Under the pieces are notes generated by a model. That model did no database searches, had not been told where the DNA came from, and saw only the letters and a program-made list of their open reading frames with translations. From positions 1-13,432 of the forward strand of contig JANNQN010000331.1 of assembly GCA_031400775.1 (NCBI GenBank): DNA of 13,432 nt, given 5' to 3'. Made by a program: the position numbers and the translations under genes. Within the stretch, counting starts at the first letter, position 1, and each line of letters starts with the position of its first letter. This DNA is from PALSA-1355 sp031400775 (lineage in GTDB: Bacteria > Planctomycetota > Planctomycetia > Pirellulales > PALSA-1355). Of the stretch, positions 6,872-13,432 are shown in pieces.

Positions 6872-8038
6872 ATGAACTCTCGTAATTCCGCCGATCCTAT
6901 GCGCACTGGCCGGCTCGCACTGCGGCGGCCGAGCGGCTTCACACTGGTCGAGCTGCTGGTCGTGATCGCCATCATCGCGATGCTCGTGGGCTTGCTGATT
7001 CCCGCGGTGCAGGCGGCGCGCGAGGCCGGGCGGCGATCGACGTGCATGAACAACATCGGGCAGTTAAGCAAGGCAGTCTTTGGGGTTGCCACGAACAAAG
7101 ACCGCTTCCCGGCAGCTTTCAGCATTCAGCCACAGTCGTCGAATCCAATGGACCCAGATTCGGTCGGCTGGATTCCGCCGATCCTCCCGTACATCGAGCA
7201 GAACGCGCTCTTTCAGGTATTCCAGGCAAACACATGGCCAACCTTAACGTCAGGCCGGATTTCGAACCTCGTTTGCCCAAGCCGAAATCCGACGCCCGGC
7301 CCCGCACCGCTGAGCTACGTCGTCAACTCAGGCATGACCGATAGGCCGGCTGCCGTCAGTAGTCAGCCGATGGACTTTGAGGCGAACGGGGTATTCTTCG
7401 ACAACTATACGCCGATGGTGTTCAACCTGACGAACAGCCCCAAAGCGCAATTGCCGGCACTCACGATTGATTTTGTGTCTCGCCACGATGGGATGTCGAG
7501 AACACTCATGCTGTCCGAGAATCTTGACGCGCTCGACTGGATCATGCTGCCGCCTGCCGCGCCGATAACATCGCCACCGCTAAACGTGTCGCCGACCGAA
7601 TTCCGACCACCGCAGCTGCGTGACCTTGCCACCCTCAATCAAATTGGGCCAACTGGGTCAACTGGTCTTGGGCCAAATGGTCGCTACTCTTGGTGGCAGG
7701 GATTCATTTGGGATGTTCCGCAGAGTCCGCCTATGAATTACGGCATCGCCGCCAATATCCCAACCGATCAAGTGTTCAATAAAAACGCTGGTACGTCACC
7801 AGGAACTGATTTCCAAAACGGCAGGCCGTCGAGCAATCATCCCGGCGGCTTCCTTGTGAGCTTCTGCGATGGTTCGACGCGAATGCTGAGCGACGACATT
7901 GAGTATCGTGTCTACTGTTTGCTGATGACGCCCGACGGTGCCAACGCCAAGTATCCGTACCCTGGCAATCCCATGTTTCTCTATCCGGCCTCGTGGGGCA
8001 ATCCGCCCGCACCACTGACCGACGCGGACCTGCCATGA
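6872..8038 (+). CDS. DUF1559 prepilin-like protein (type IV pilin-type N-terminus)
   Basis: The product is 388 residues. Residues 22-50 form a classic prepilin peptidase site and helix: cleavage expected between G22 and F23 in GFTLVELLVVIAIIAMLVG, with Glu at position 5 of the mature chain. The C-terminal part has the DUF1559 hallmark H-X9-DG (H323 to D333-G334, NHPGGFLVSFCDGS). The middle resembles family members (PYIEQNALFQVF; DGMSRTLMLSEN). Such proteins are strongly expanded in planctomycetes and resemble type II secretion pseudopilins; their individual roles are mostly unknown. ATG 6872 is chosen because GAGGA stands at 6859-6863, 8 bases upstream; ATG 6899 has no such site. The gene stands alone on its strand, 384 bp from the divergent coiled-coil gene, and ends before a strong terminator. 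Confidence 0.95.
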   Translation: MNSRNSADPMRTGRLALRRPSGFTLVELLVVIAIIAMLVGLLIPAVQAAREAGRRSTCMNNIGQLSKAVFGVATNKDRFPAAFSIQPQSSNPMDPDSVGWIPPILPYIEQNALFQVFQANTWPTLTSGRISNLVCPSRNPTPGPAPLSYVVNSGMTDRPAAVSSQPMDFEANGVFFDNYTPMVFNLTNSPKAQLPALTIDFVSRHDGMSRTLMLSENLDALDWIMLPPAAPITSPPLNVSPTEFRPPQLRDLATLNQIGPTGSTGLGPNGRYSWWQGFIWDVPQSPPMNYGIAANIPTDQVFNKNAGTSPGTDFQNGRPSSNHPGGFLVSFCDGSTRMLSDDIEYRVYCLLMTPDGANAKYPYPGNPMFLYPASWGNPPAPLTDADLP

Positions 8039-8173
8039 CGGACGGTATGCCTGTCGTTTGCTTCGATCGCGATCATCTTACTGATGGGCTTTGTCGCGTT
8101 CGTTCACATGGTCGCAAAACCGACAGTGGACGAGCCGCCGGTTAGGACGCCCATCAGACGGCTCCGAGGCTAA
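8039..8173 (+). other. Possible small single-helix membrane peptide after the DUF1559 gene
   Basis: The frame directly following the DUF1559 stop codon is open to TAA at 8171-8173 and encodes a strong hydrophobic helix (LSFASIAIILLMGFVAFVH) followed by a polar, Pro/Arg-rich tail (KPTVDEPPVRTPIRRLRG). The only ATG early enough, at 8084, falls inside the helix; CTG 8051 would give 40 residues. ATG 8035 and 8047 lie in a neighbouring frame, one base out. It may be a broken small gene, one using a rare start, or chance. Confidence 0.25.
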
Positions 8174-8196
8174 CCGACCGTCGCAACACAAAACAA

Positions 8197-8226
8197 AAAA
8201 GCCGGCCCGTTGCGGGGTCGGCTTTT
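8197..8226. terminator. Bidirectional intrinsic terminator
   Basis: AAAAGCCGGCCC (8197-8208) pairs with GGGGTCGGCTTTT over 12 bp with one G-T pair, around a 6-base loop. On plus it is followed by TTTTATTATT; on minus the run is TTTTTTGTTTT. It lies between the convergent DUF1559 gene (ends 8038) and EpsI-family gene (ends 8267), so it can end both transcripts. Confidence 0.9.
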
Positions 8227-8266
8227 ATTATTGATGGAATTGCGTGTTGAGCAATTTGCCCGACTC

Positions 8267-8995
8267 CTACGCGGCTGGGGGAGCCGCCGGGGCGTCGTCC
8301 TTGCGGATGCGGCCCGCTTTTTCCATGGCCGGCTTCAAGGCCTGCTCGGCGGCCGGAATAAATTCGCGAATGAATTGCTCGCAGAAGTCGGTCGTCTGCT
8401 TGCCCTGGTTGCCCGGCGGAATCGTGGCGAACACGTACAACTTGTACAGCGCTCGGTGGCCGGCGAATTCGAGCTTCGGATTGCGGGGGGCGATCCACTT
8501 GCCGTCGCCCGTCCAGCTCCAATACCCGCGCTCGGCGTGGGTGCCGGTGGGCTCCGACTTCAGAAAGCTGGTGGTGAAAAACTCGGCCGTCGTGTTGCCG
8601 ATCTCCAGCACCTCCTGCTGCGGCTCTCCCTGCATGTCGAAGCCGGCCGCCGGATAGCAGCGCTCGGGCGTGTGATAAAAAATGTCCCGCTGCCGGGCGC
8701 AGATGATCGACACCCGCACCTCTTCGCCGGCCGAGTTGCGATACGTCCGCATCAGCTCGCCGACGGCGCCGGAGATCTTTTTGACCTTCTCGTTCGATTG
8801 GGCCTGGTCCGTGCCCTGCCATTGGCCGATCGTTTCTGGGATGGCGCTCAATTGCTCGGCGTACAGATCCAGCTCCGGAAACGTCATCCAGCGCTCGGAC
8901 CAGACGCCCTGGGCGTAGCCGGAGATCGCCATGATCAGCACGGCCACGCCGATCGGCAAAAATGTCATGACTTGGGTGCGGCTCAATTTCGACAT
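8267..8995 (-). CDS. Exosortase-associated EpsI-family protein
   Basis: The product is 242 residues: one N-terminal membrane anchor (about 12-30) and an extracytoplasmic domain. The EpsI/DUF3485 hallmarks are present: IGQWQGTD near 56-63, then YHTPERCYPAAGF (H108, E111, C113, G118) and a later stretch (HRALYKLYVFATI) typical of the family. EpsI proteins accompany exosortases, either as separate proteins or fused to their C-terminus; their biochemical role in exopolysaccharide export is not settled. ATG 8995 is supported by GAGGA at 9008-9004, 8 bases upstream. The tail (KDDAPAAPPAA) is low-complexity. The gene lies 169 bp downstream of the Wzz/BY-kinase gene on the same strand, and its leader contains 15-bp repeats. 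Confidence 0.88.
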   Translation of the reverse strand: MSKLSRTQVMTFLPIGVAVLIMAISGYAQGVWSERWMTFPELDLYAEQLSAIPETIGQWQGTDQAQSNEKVKKISGAVGELMRTYRNSAGEEVRVSIICARQRDIFYHTPERCYPAAGFDMQGEPQQEVLEIGNTTAEFFTTSFLKSEPTGTHAERGYWSWTGDGKWIAPRNPKLEFAGHRALYKLYVFATIPPGNQGKQTTDFCEQFIREFIPAAEQALKPAMEKAGRIRKDDAPAAPPAA

Positions 8996-9006
8996 GCGAC
9001 AAATCC

Positions 9007-9051
9007 TCGTCTTGCAGGCTCGTAGTTTACAGGCTCATTTTTTACAGGCTC
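9007..9051 (-). repeat. Three 15-bp tandem repeats in the EpsI gene leader
   Basis: Read on minus, GAGCCTGTAAAAAAT (9051-9037), GAGCCTGTAAACTAC (9036-9022) and GAGCCTGCAAGACGA (9021-9007) follow without gaps. The third unit runs into the GAGGA ribosome site of the gene starting at 8995. The first two units also create two successive tiny frames, ATG AGC CTG TAA (starts at 9053 and 9038). Confidence 0.75.
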
Positions 9052-9085
9052 ATCGCGAACTGCCCGACCCTGCGGGCATGATATT

Positions 9086-9114
9086 ATCGTAACTCAACGG
9101 CCGCGGCGGCTCAA
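9086..9114 (-). promoter_or_regulatory. Candidate promoter for the EpsI-family gene
   Basis: TTGAGC (9114-9109), a 17-bp spacer and TACGAT (9091-9086) on minus give four of six matches in each box. It lies in the 169-bp gap after the kinase gene and would place the 15-bp repeats wholly inside the leader RNA. Confidence 0.25.
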
Positions 9115-9164
9115 CTTATTGTGGTTCACACTCGGATCCAAGCCGCATTGAGATTTGCGCCAAA

Positions 9165-11525
9165 TCAGGCTGTGGTTTGTACAGCCGTTTGCTGCGGGGT
9201 TTCGGCCAACAGCAGCTCGACGCCATGCCGGGCCGCGTCGTCGTTGACGCCGTTGACCACCGAGCCCAACACGGTAATCCCCACCGAGCGCAGCCGCTCG
9301 CAGGCTTCGTACACCTTGGGCACCTTGCTCACATCGCGCAGCACCGAGATGATCGCGGCGTCGACGTGCTGGCCGATCAACAGCGGATCGGCGATTTTCA
9401 GCACCGGGCCCGAGTCGATGATGACGTAGTCGAACTGCACGCACAGCGCCGCGATGGCGGTGCCCAGGTACGAGGTCGACAGAGCCTGCACGCTGCGCAA
9501 ATCGCAACGGCCGGCCGGCAGCAGCCACAAGTTGGCGGTGCGAGTCGGATGGATCACGGCGTCGCGCTCGGCTTCACCCCGCAACAACTCGCACAGACCG
9601 GGATCTTGCGGCATCTCGAACACGCGGTGCGCCCCGGGACTGCGAATGTCGGCATCGATCAAGAGTGTGCGGCGGCCCGAGCGGGCCAGGCTGGCGGCCA
9701 GTTGCGTGGCGGCGGTTGTTTTGCCTTCGCGCGGCTCGGCGCTGGTGACCATGACGACCCGCGGCGGATCGGCACTCGTGGTGTGGATGAGCGCCGTGCG
9801 CGTGCCGTCGATCCGCTCGGCCATCAGGGCTTTGAGCACCGAGGGACCCTTGCCCCCTTTCATGCGCCGCCAGATGCGGCCCGAAACGTTCGGCAATTCT
9901 CCCACCACGCGGATTCCCAGGCCCTCGTCCACTTCGTGAACCGAATTGACCTTGCGCGATTGAAATTCGATGAAGGCCACGGCCAGCACGACCAGGGCAA
10001 AGCCCAGGATGCCGGTAAAGGCCACGGCCGCGTACTTGCGGAGCGCATCGCCCCGCGCGTTGGCCAGCGTAGCATCATCCAGCTTGATAATTCGCTCGGG
10101 GGCCAACTGCTCGACGCCGATGCGATCCAACTCTGTGCGCACGTCGATCGTCATCCGCTGCAAGGCTCGCATGTCCTCCTGCTTGCCGGCCACGACGGCG
10201 TTGAAGTTATCCAGCAACTTGACCTGCTCGATTTGCTTCTCGATGACCTCGTCGATCTTCTTCATTTGCTCTTCGTGGTACTCAGCCTTCTTTTCCAGCA
10301 TTGGCAGAGTCAGATTGAGCACATGACTGTCGGGCAACGTATCCATGCCCTTGTGGGCCATCATTTCAACGAGCATCGGGCGCAGTTGCGTTTTGCGTTC
10401 TTCGATACGGTCTTCGAGCCGTTCGATCTCCTGCCTCACCCGATTCATCGTCGACGATACTTTCCCCTTGGAACGTGCCTTCAATTCCGACAGTTTTTCG
10501 GTGTAGTACGATAGTTGGTTCGTCGCGGGTGCGATCACAGGATCCTTGCCCATTTCCATTTCGATGATGACGTCGGGTGGGCGGCTTTCCTCGGGGTTGT
10601 CACGCTTCGCCTTTCTCAGCATGACTTGCATCCGATTGTCGTCCATCTGATTGATGATTTTCGTGCGCTGATCGAGGTAGTTGTTCAATTCCTCGATCGC
10701 CATGTCGTGCTTCAGCTTGGCCGATTCGGATCCGCTGGTATTGTGCAGGGCCTCGAGCGCATGTAGCGAGTCTTGCTGCTTCTGCAGATTCGCGGTCATC
10801 TTCGAGTAGCTGGCTTGCAGCTTCGACTCTTGTTCCAGGCGCCTGTCGCGATCACGCTCGACGATTTCCTTCATGTACACTTCCACGATCTTATTGACGA
10901 TTTTCACGACCTCGTCGCGATCCGTGCCGGTCATCGCCAACCGCAAGATCTCGGCGTCGTCCGGATAATCGATCACGAGCTGATTGTTAAGCCAGGCAAT
11001 CGGATCGTCGCTGTGATCCTTGATCAGCGAAAGCGCGTTGATCTTGGTGTCCCGCAAAGTCCCTTGCAGCACCATACCGCTGCGGATCAACTGCACTTGC
11101 GTCCGCTTGTAGACGGCGAATTCGTCGGCCGCGCCGGCCCTCCGCTCCAGCACCGTCGGTGGTTTGCCGGCTACCTTCAGCAGGGCAAACGCCTCGTAAT
11201 GAACGGGCAGGAAGAACCACAGCAATCCGGCCGAGATCGTCGCCACGGTAACACCCAAACCGATCGCCAGGGGCCAGCGCCGCCGCACGGCGTGCAGCAG
11301 CTCGACGGGATTGGGCTTGGCTTTGAGAATGTCGGGCCGGGCCGGAGGACCATAGGACCAGCCCAAGGCCGGAACGCTGGGCAGATGGTGGTCGATGGTC
11401 GCCAGCATGCCGCCCGTGCTCTCGCCGTTGGAGCTCGCGCCGTTTTTTTCGGCCCCGTTGGAGCTGAGATGGCTGTCGGATTCCGCTGAATCGCCGCCCG
11501 GGGAAACTGGATCCACTGGAGACAT
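9165..11525 (-). CDS. Wzz chain-length regulator fused to BY-kinase (Wzc-like)
   Basis: The product is 786 residues. After a disordered Ser/Asn/Gly-rich N-terminus come membrane helix 1 (about 86-106), a periplasmic Wzz region with long coiled coils (about 205-480), helix 2 (about 500-519) and a cytoplasmic CpsD/CapB-type kinase. The kinase has Walker A SAEPREGKT (595-603, K602), Walker A' LLIDADIRSP (622-630) and Walker B DYVIIDS (699-705). Wzc-type proteins control polymerisation and export of extracellular polysaccharide through cycles of oligomerisation and tyrosine autophosphorylation. Unusually, the C-terminus (VELLLAETPQQTAVQTTA) has no Tyr cluster; the last Tyr is Y739. Start ATG 11525 follows GAGGG by 9 bases. 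It lies between the exosortase and EpsI genes, as expected for an exosortase-linked exopolysaccharide locus. Confidence 0.92.
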   Translation of the reverse strand: MSPVDPVSPGGDSAESDSHLSSNGAEKNGASSNGESTGGMLATIDHHLPSVPALGWSYGPPARPDILKAKPNPVELLHAVRRRWPLAIGLGVTVATISAGLLWFFLPVHYEAFALLKVAGKPPTVLERRAGAADEFAVYKRTQVQLIRSGMVLQGTLRDTKINALSLIKDHSDDPIAWLNNQLVIDYPDDAEILRLAMTGTDRDEVVKIVNKIVEVYMKEIVERDRDRRLEQESKLQASYSKMTANLQKQQDSLHALEALHNTSGSESAKLKHDMAIEELNNYLDQRTKIINQMDDNRMQVMLRKAKRDNPEESRPPDVIIEMEMGKDPVIAPATNQLSYYTEKLSELKARSKGKVSSTMNRVRQEIERLEDRIEERKTQLRPMLVEMMAHKGMDTLPDSHVLNLTLPMLEKKAEYHEEQMKKIDEVIEKQIEQVKLLDNFNAVVAGKQEDMRALQRMTIDVRTELDRIGVEQLAPERIIKLDDATLANARGDALRKYAAVAFTGILGFALVVLAVAFIEFQSRKVNSVHEVDEGLGIRVVGELPNVSGRIWRRMKGGKGPSVLKALMAERIDGTRTALIHTTSADPPRVVMVTSAEPREGKTTAATQLAASLARSGRRTLLIDADIRSPGAHRVFEMPQDPGLCELLRGEAERDAVIHPTRTANLWLLPAGRCDLRSVQALSTSYLGTAIAALCVQFDYVIIDSGPVLKIADPLLIGQHVDAAIISVLRDVSKVPKVYEACERLRSVGITVLGSVVNGVNDDAARHGVELLLAETPQQTAVQTTA

Positions 11526-11820
11526 GCTGAGGTGCCCTCTAGATTCCCGACGTGCTGAAAGTTTTGAAGCCCAGGCTGCCGAAGCTCAGGTTGTCGAAGC
11601 ACACATTGTGAAAGTTCACAGTGCCGATCGGAGCGCCTAGCGCCCCACGCGATCGCTGTAACGCAACTGCCGGACCGTCCTCGCCCCGCGCGTGCCCGGA
11701 TCGATTCAAACCGTTGAACATCCTGATCTTACGGGCATCAGTCGCGTCTTGCGCCCGGTCCGGAAAATGACGTGATTCTGCAACATCCATCGGCCTAAGC
11801 CGTTCCCAAATAACCACACT
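11526..11820. other. Leader region of the kinase gene; weak 92-codon frame
   Basis: Between the kinase start and the 25-bp array is about 295 bp. A minus-strand frame from GTG 11817 to the stop at 11539 could give 92 residues ending in a pentapeptide-like stretch (VNFHNVCFDNLSFGSLGFKT), but codon use looks unselected, no ribosome site is clear, and the repeat-like ending follows directly from the 15-bp DNA repeat. I treat it as leader rather than a gene. Confidence 0.4.
11551..11625. repeat. Degenerate 15-bp tandem repeats upstream of the kinase gene
   Basis: On plus, GAAGCCCAGGCTGCC (11566), GAAGCTCAGGTTGTC (11581), GAAGCACACATTGTG (11596) and AAAGTTCACAGTGCC (11611) follow directly, with a weaker unit before them from 11551. 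Consensus is roughly GAAGnnCAnnnTGnC. They lie 26-100 bp upstream of the kinase ATG. Confidence 0.65.
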
Positions 11821-11908
11821 GTGCTAATGCACAACAACTAACACAGTGCTAATGCACAACAACTAACACAGTGCTAACGCACAACATCTAACAAGGTGCT
11901 AATGCACA
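11821..11908. repeat. 25-bp tandem array of GTGC-N4-GCAC dyads
   Basis: Units begin at 11821, 11846, 11871 and 11896 (the last partial). Each opens with GTGCTAATGCAC (unit 3 has GTGCTAACGCAC), a dyad with 4-bp arms around TAAT or TAAC; in unit 1 the arms reach 5 bp (TGTGC/GCACA). The remaining 13 bases read AACAACTAACACA in units 1 and 2, with two and three changes later. The array starts 13 bp after the exosortase stop and ends about 300 bp upstream of the kinase gene, so it looks like a multi-site operator. There are no variable spacers, so it is not a CRISPR. Confidence 0.85.
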
Positions 11909-11921
11909 GCGCGCACACCGG

Positions 11922-12869
11922 CTACAGCTTAGTAGCCGCCGCGGGCCCGCCCGCGCCCCCGATTTGCAACGGACCAGCCGCCGTGTCGTCGATCACCAGA
12001 TTCGAAAGGATTTGAAACTCGATATACAACAACCCCAAGGCCAGGGGCACCATGAACAGACCATCCAAGTCGTGAAACACCCGTTCTACCAGATCTGGCC
12101 CGACGGTGAGGTAAAGAAGTGCCGTCACCGTGATGCGAATGATGTTGCTGGCCAGCGCAATCGGAACGGCGCTCAAAATGATCACGACCCGTTCCCACAA
12201 GGGGCGCTCGGTGACCAAGGTGATGGCCACGGCCAGAGCCGCGAAGATCGTGAGCATCCGCAAGCCACTACAGGCTTCGACGACGCCCAACTCCACTTCG
12301 CCGATCACGATGCGATTGCCTTCGCTGTAGCTGGGAATGCCCATGGTCTGCAGCAAGTAGGTGCTCGACAGCGTCGCCACCTTCTGCAGCGGACCGAGCA
12401 GCCGCGAATCGAGAAAACCGGGCAGCGGGAACATGAAAATCAAAAACGCGATCGCCGGGCCCGCCCAGCGAATCATCTTCCAACCGCCCACCAACAGGAA
12501 CACGCCCATCACGGCCGGTACGAACGAATCCATCTCCAGCACGTGGCTGGGATAGTACGTTGTCAGGCACCGCAACCCCACTCCGGCGGCCAACAATGCC
12601 ACGCCGGCCCATCGCGCGCCGATCGTCACCGGACCGAACGGTTCATAGCGCAGCCACAACAGGATCGCGGTGAACACCGGCACCAGCCAGCCGTGCGAGT
12701 ACTTGGGGTTGTCCCAGAACTGCATCGCGCCGCGGTTGTCGAGCGAGTTGCCGTACACGAGGATCAACAGACCGACCAGCGCCACCAGGATGGACCAGGG
12801 CACGACCTGGTCCTTGTTCTTCGTCAACCAGCTAGTGGAGCCGTCGTTCGAACCGCTTTCTGCCGCCAT
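11922..12869 (-). CDS. Exosortase (exosortase/archaeosortase family, stand-alone)
   Basis: The product is 315 residues with about eight hydrophobic segments from residue 24 to 292. The catalytic triad of the family is in place: C200 in VVEACSGLRML, R245 in SNIIRIT, and H266 in VFHDLDG. Other hallmarks are YSHGWLVP (57-64) and MFPLPGF (146-152). Exosortases are membrane transpeptidase-like enzymes that process C-terminal PEP-CTERM-type sorting signals, usually in exopolysaccharide producers. There is no fused EpsI domain; a separate EpsI-family gene lies two genes downstream. It may belong to a planctomycete exosortase subtype, which I cannot assign by eye. ATG 12869 is supported by GGGAG 9 bases upstream. 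No substrate with a sorting signal is encoded in the window. Confidence 0.93.
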   Translation of the reverse strand: MAAESGSNDGSTSWLTKNKDQVVPWSILVALVGLLILVYGNSLDNRGAMQFWDNPKYSHGWLVPVFTAILLWLRYEPFGPVTIGARWAGVALLAAGVGLRCLTTYYPSHVLEMDSFVPAVMGVFLLVGGWKMIRWAGPAIAFLIFMFPLPGFLDSRLLGPLQKVATLSSTYLLQTMGIPSYSEGNRIVIGEVELGVVEACSGLRMLTIFAALAVAITLVTERPLWERVVIILSAVPIALASNIIRITVTALLYLTVGPDLVERVFHDLDGLFMVPLALGLLYIEFQILSNLVIDDTAAGPLQIGGAGGPAAATKL

Positions 12870-13432
12870 GAATCACTCTCCCAAGACTCGCTACAGATCA
12901 ATCCGTGTTGCCACTTCGCGTTCCCGCCAGAATCCACGGCAAGGAAACAATAGGGACGACCAACGAGGTACGACTCCCGTGAGATAACGAACGTTGTTTC
13001 GGCGTGGGATAAACGACCCCGAACGGGCACACCGAAATGAGCGGATTTCCGCGATCGTCGTGACCGCATCCGCGTGTTGGCAATGATCCTGAATTGCCGC
13101 CAAAATCGCAGGTAAAAGTGGCTACTAGCAGGCGTCTGGCTAGACTCGCCATGAGCTGAGCCACGAACTTTACGATAAGCGCCCCCCAGCGAGTTGTCAA
13201 ACAGTTTCCGAGGCTTTGCTAGACCGTCTATTCTTCGCTGGTTGGCACGATTTGTATTGCCGTCAGGGAGTTCTAGAGAGCGACCAGCAACAAGATAGGA
13301 AGCTTTGGAGATTCGGTTGGGTGGTTGGTGGTTAAGTTGGCGAGGATTGCGAGATTTTTCCGGCGGTGCATCGATAAGAGGCAAAGTGTGTGTGGGAGTT
13401 TGCCGATTAAAGGGATCGTGCCGGTCGAGAGG
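12870..13432. other. Intergenic region upstream of the exosortase gene, no convincing gene
   Basis: The frames that cross this 563-bp stretch give sequences rich in Arg and Ser without domain, membrane segment or codon bias, so I see no gene. It should contain the exosortase promoter, but no clear -35/-10 pair was found. Small dyads occur, for example GCGGA-TT-TCCGC at 13041-13052. The right end is less GC-rich than the coding regions. Confidence 0.5.
13315..13340 (+). repeat. G-rich GGTTGG tract, potential two-tier G-quadruplex
   Basis: GGTTGGGTGGTTGGTGG followed by TTAAGTTGG gives six GG or GGG runs separated by 1-2 bases (the last by more). Such spacing can form a two-layer quadruplex. 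It lies in a gene-free region; a role is unproven. Confidence 0.35.

Noticed and set aside
9177..10514. 445-codon plus-strand open frame
   Set aside because: Antisense to the Wzz/BY-kinase gene with its Walker motifs; the product is His/Gln/Arg-rich with no domain.
11539..11817. 92-codon minus-strand gene with pentapeptide-like end
   Set aside because: GTG start without clear ribosome site and unselected codon use; the pentapeptide pattern follows from the 15-bp DNA repeat. Kept only as a finding.
11821..11908. CRISPR array
   Set aside because: The units are directly tandem, with no variable spacers and no cas genes nearby.
11964..12953. 329-codon plus-strand open frame
   Set aside because: Antisense to the exosortase, whose catalytic residues are all present; the product is His/Gln/Arg-rich and featureless.
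13243..13260. Sigma54 promoter (TTGGCACG ... TTGC)
   Set aside because: The GG and GC elements are separated by 13 bases instead of the required 10, so the match fails on spacing.
12824..13384. 186-codon minus-strand frame upstream of and overlapping the exosortase start
   Set aside because: Arg/Ser-rich product, no domain or ribosome site, and it overlaps the well-supported exosortase start in another frame.

Overview
The window looks like chromosome from a GC-rich planctomycete, probably of the Pirellula/Blastopirellula type. The basis is a DUF1559 prepilin-like protein with the FTLVELLVVIAIIA leader and an H-X9-DG motif, a stand-alone exosortase beside a separate EpsI-family protein, a DUF4175-like coiled-coil membrane protein, a MORN-type repeat protein, and intergenic gaps rich in repeats. 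This assignment is inference from gene content, not from a marker gene. No rRNA, tRNA, transposase, integrase or CRISPR array was seen.

Layout: six genes and one edge-truncated gene lie on the minus strand or are read out on plus as follows. Positions 1-1000 (minus, cut by the window edge) encode a membrane-anchored calcineurin-like metallophosphoesterase. Positions 1072-2826 (minus) encode a sensor/response-regulator protein (degenerate receiver, PAS, GAF, DHp-like helices, intact receiver) with no histidine-kinase ATPase domain. A divergent gap of about 350 bp follows, holding a good promoter for the sensor gene, then a small two-helix membrane protein at 3183-3425 (plus). Positions 3473-4573 (minus) encode a secreted protein made of thirteen roughly 24-residue MORN-type repeats, and 4835-6487 (minus) a three-helix membrane protein with a long coiled coil and a Cys4 knuckle. 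The gaps on either side of 4835-6487 carry GGTCAGT heptad repeats, and the upstream gap also carries a nested inverted-repeat element that could fold into a three-way junction. Positions 6872-8038 (plus) encode the DUF1559 prepilin-like protein, followed by a bidirectional hairpin terminator.

The most coherent system is on the minus strand from 12869 down to 8267: exosortase (11922-12869), a fused Wzz chain-length regulator/BY-kinase (9165-11525) and an EpsI-family protein (8267-8995). By homology these belong to exopolysaccharide export coupled to exosortase protein sorting. The three genes are not tightly packed: the gaps are 396 and 169 bp. The first gap carries a 25-bp tandem array of GTGC-N4-GCAC dyads plus a four-unit 15-bp repeat close to the kinase start. 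The second carries a different three-unit 15-bp repeat running into the ribosome-binding site of the EpsI gene. These arrays are the least explained features in the window and the best candidates for undescribed regulatory DNA. No PEP-CTERM-type substrate is encoded here.

Positions 12870-13432 hold no convincing gene. All functions are homology inferences made by eye; no searches were run.
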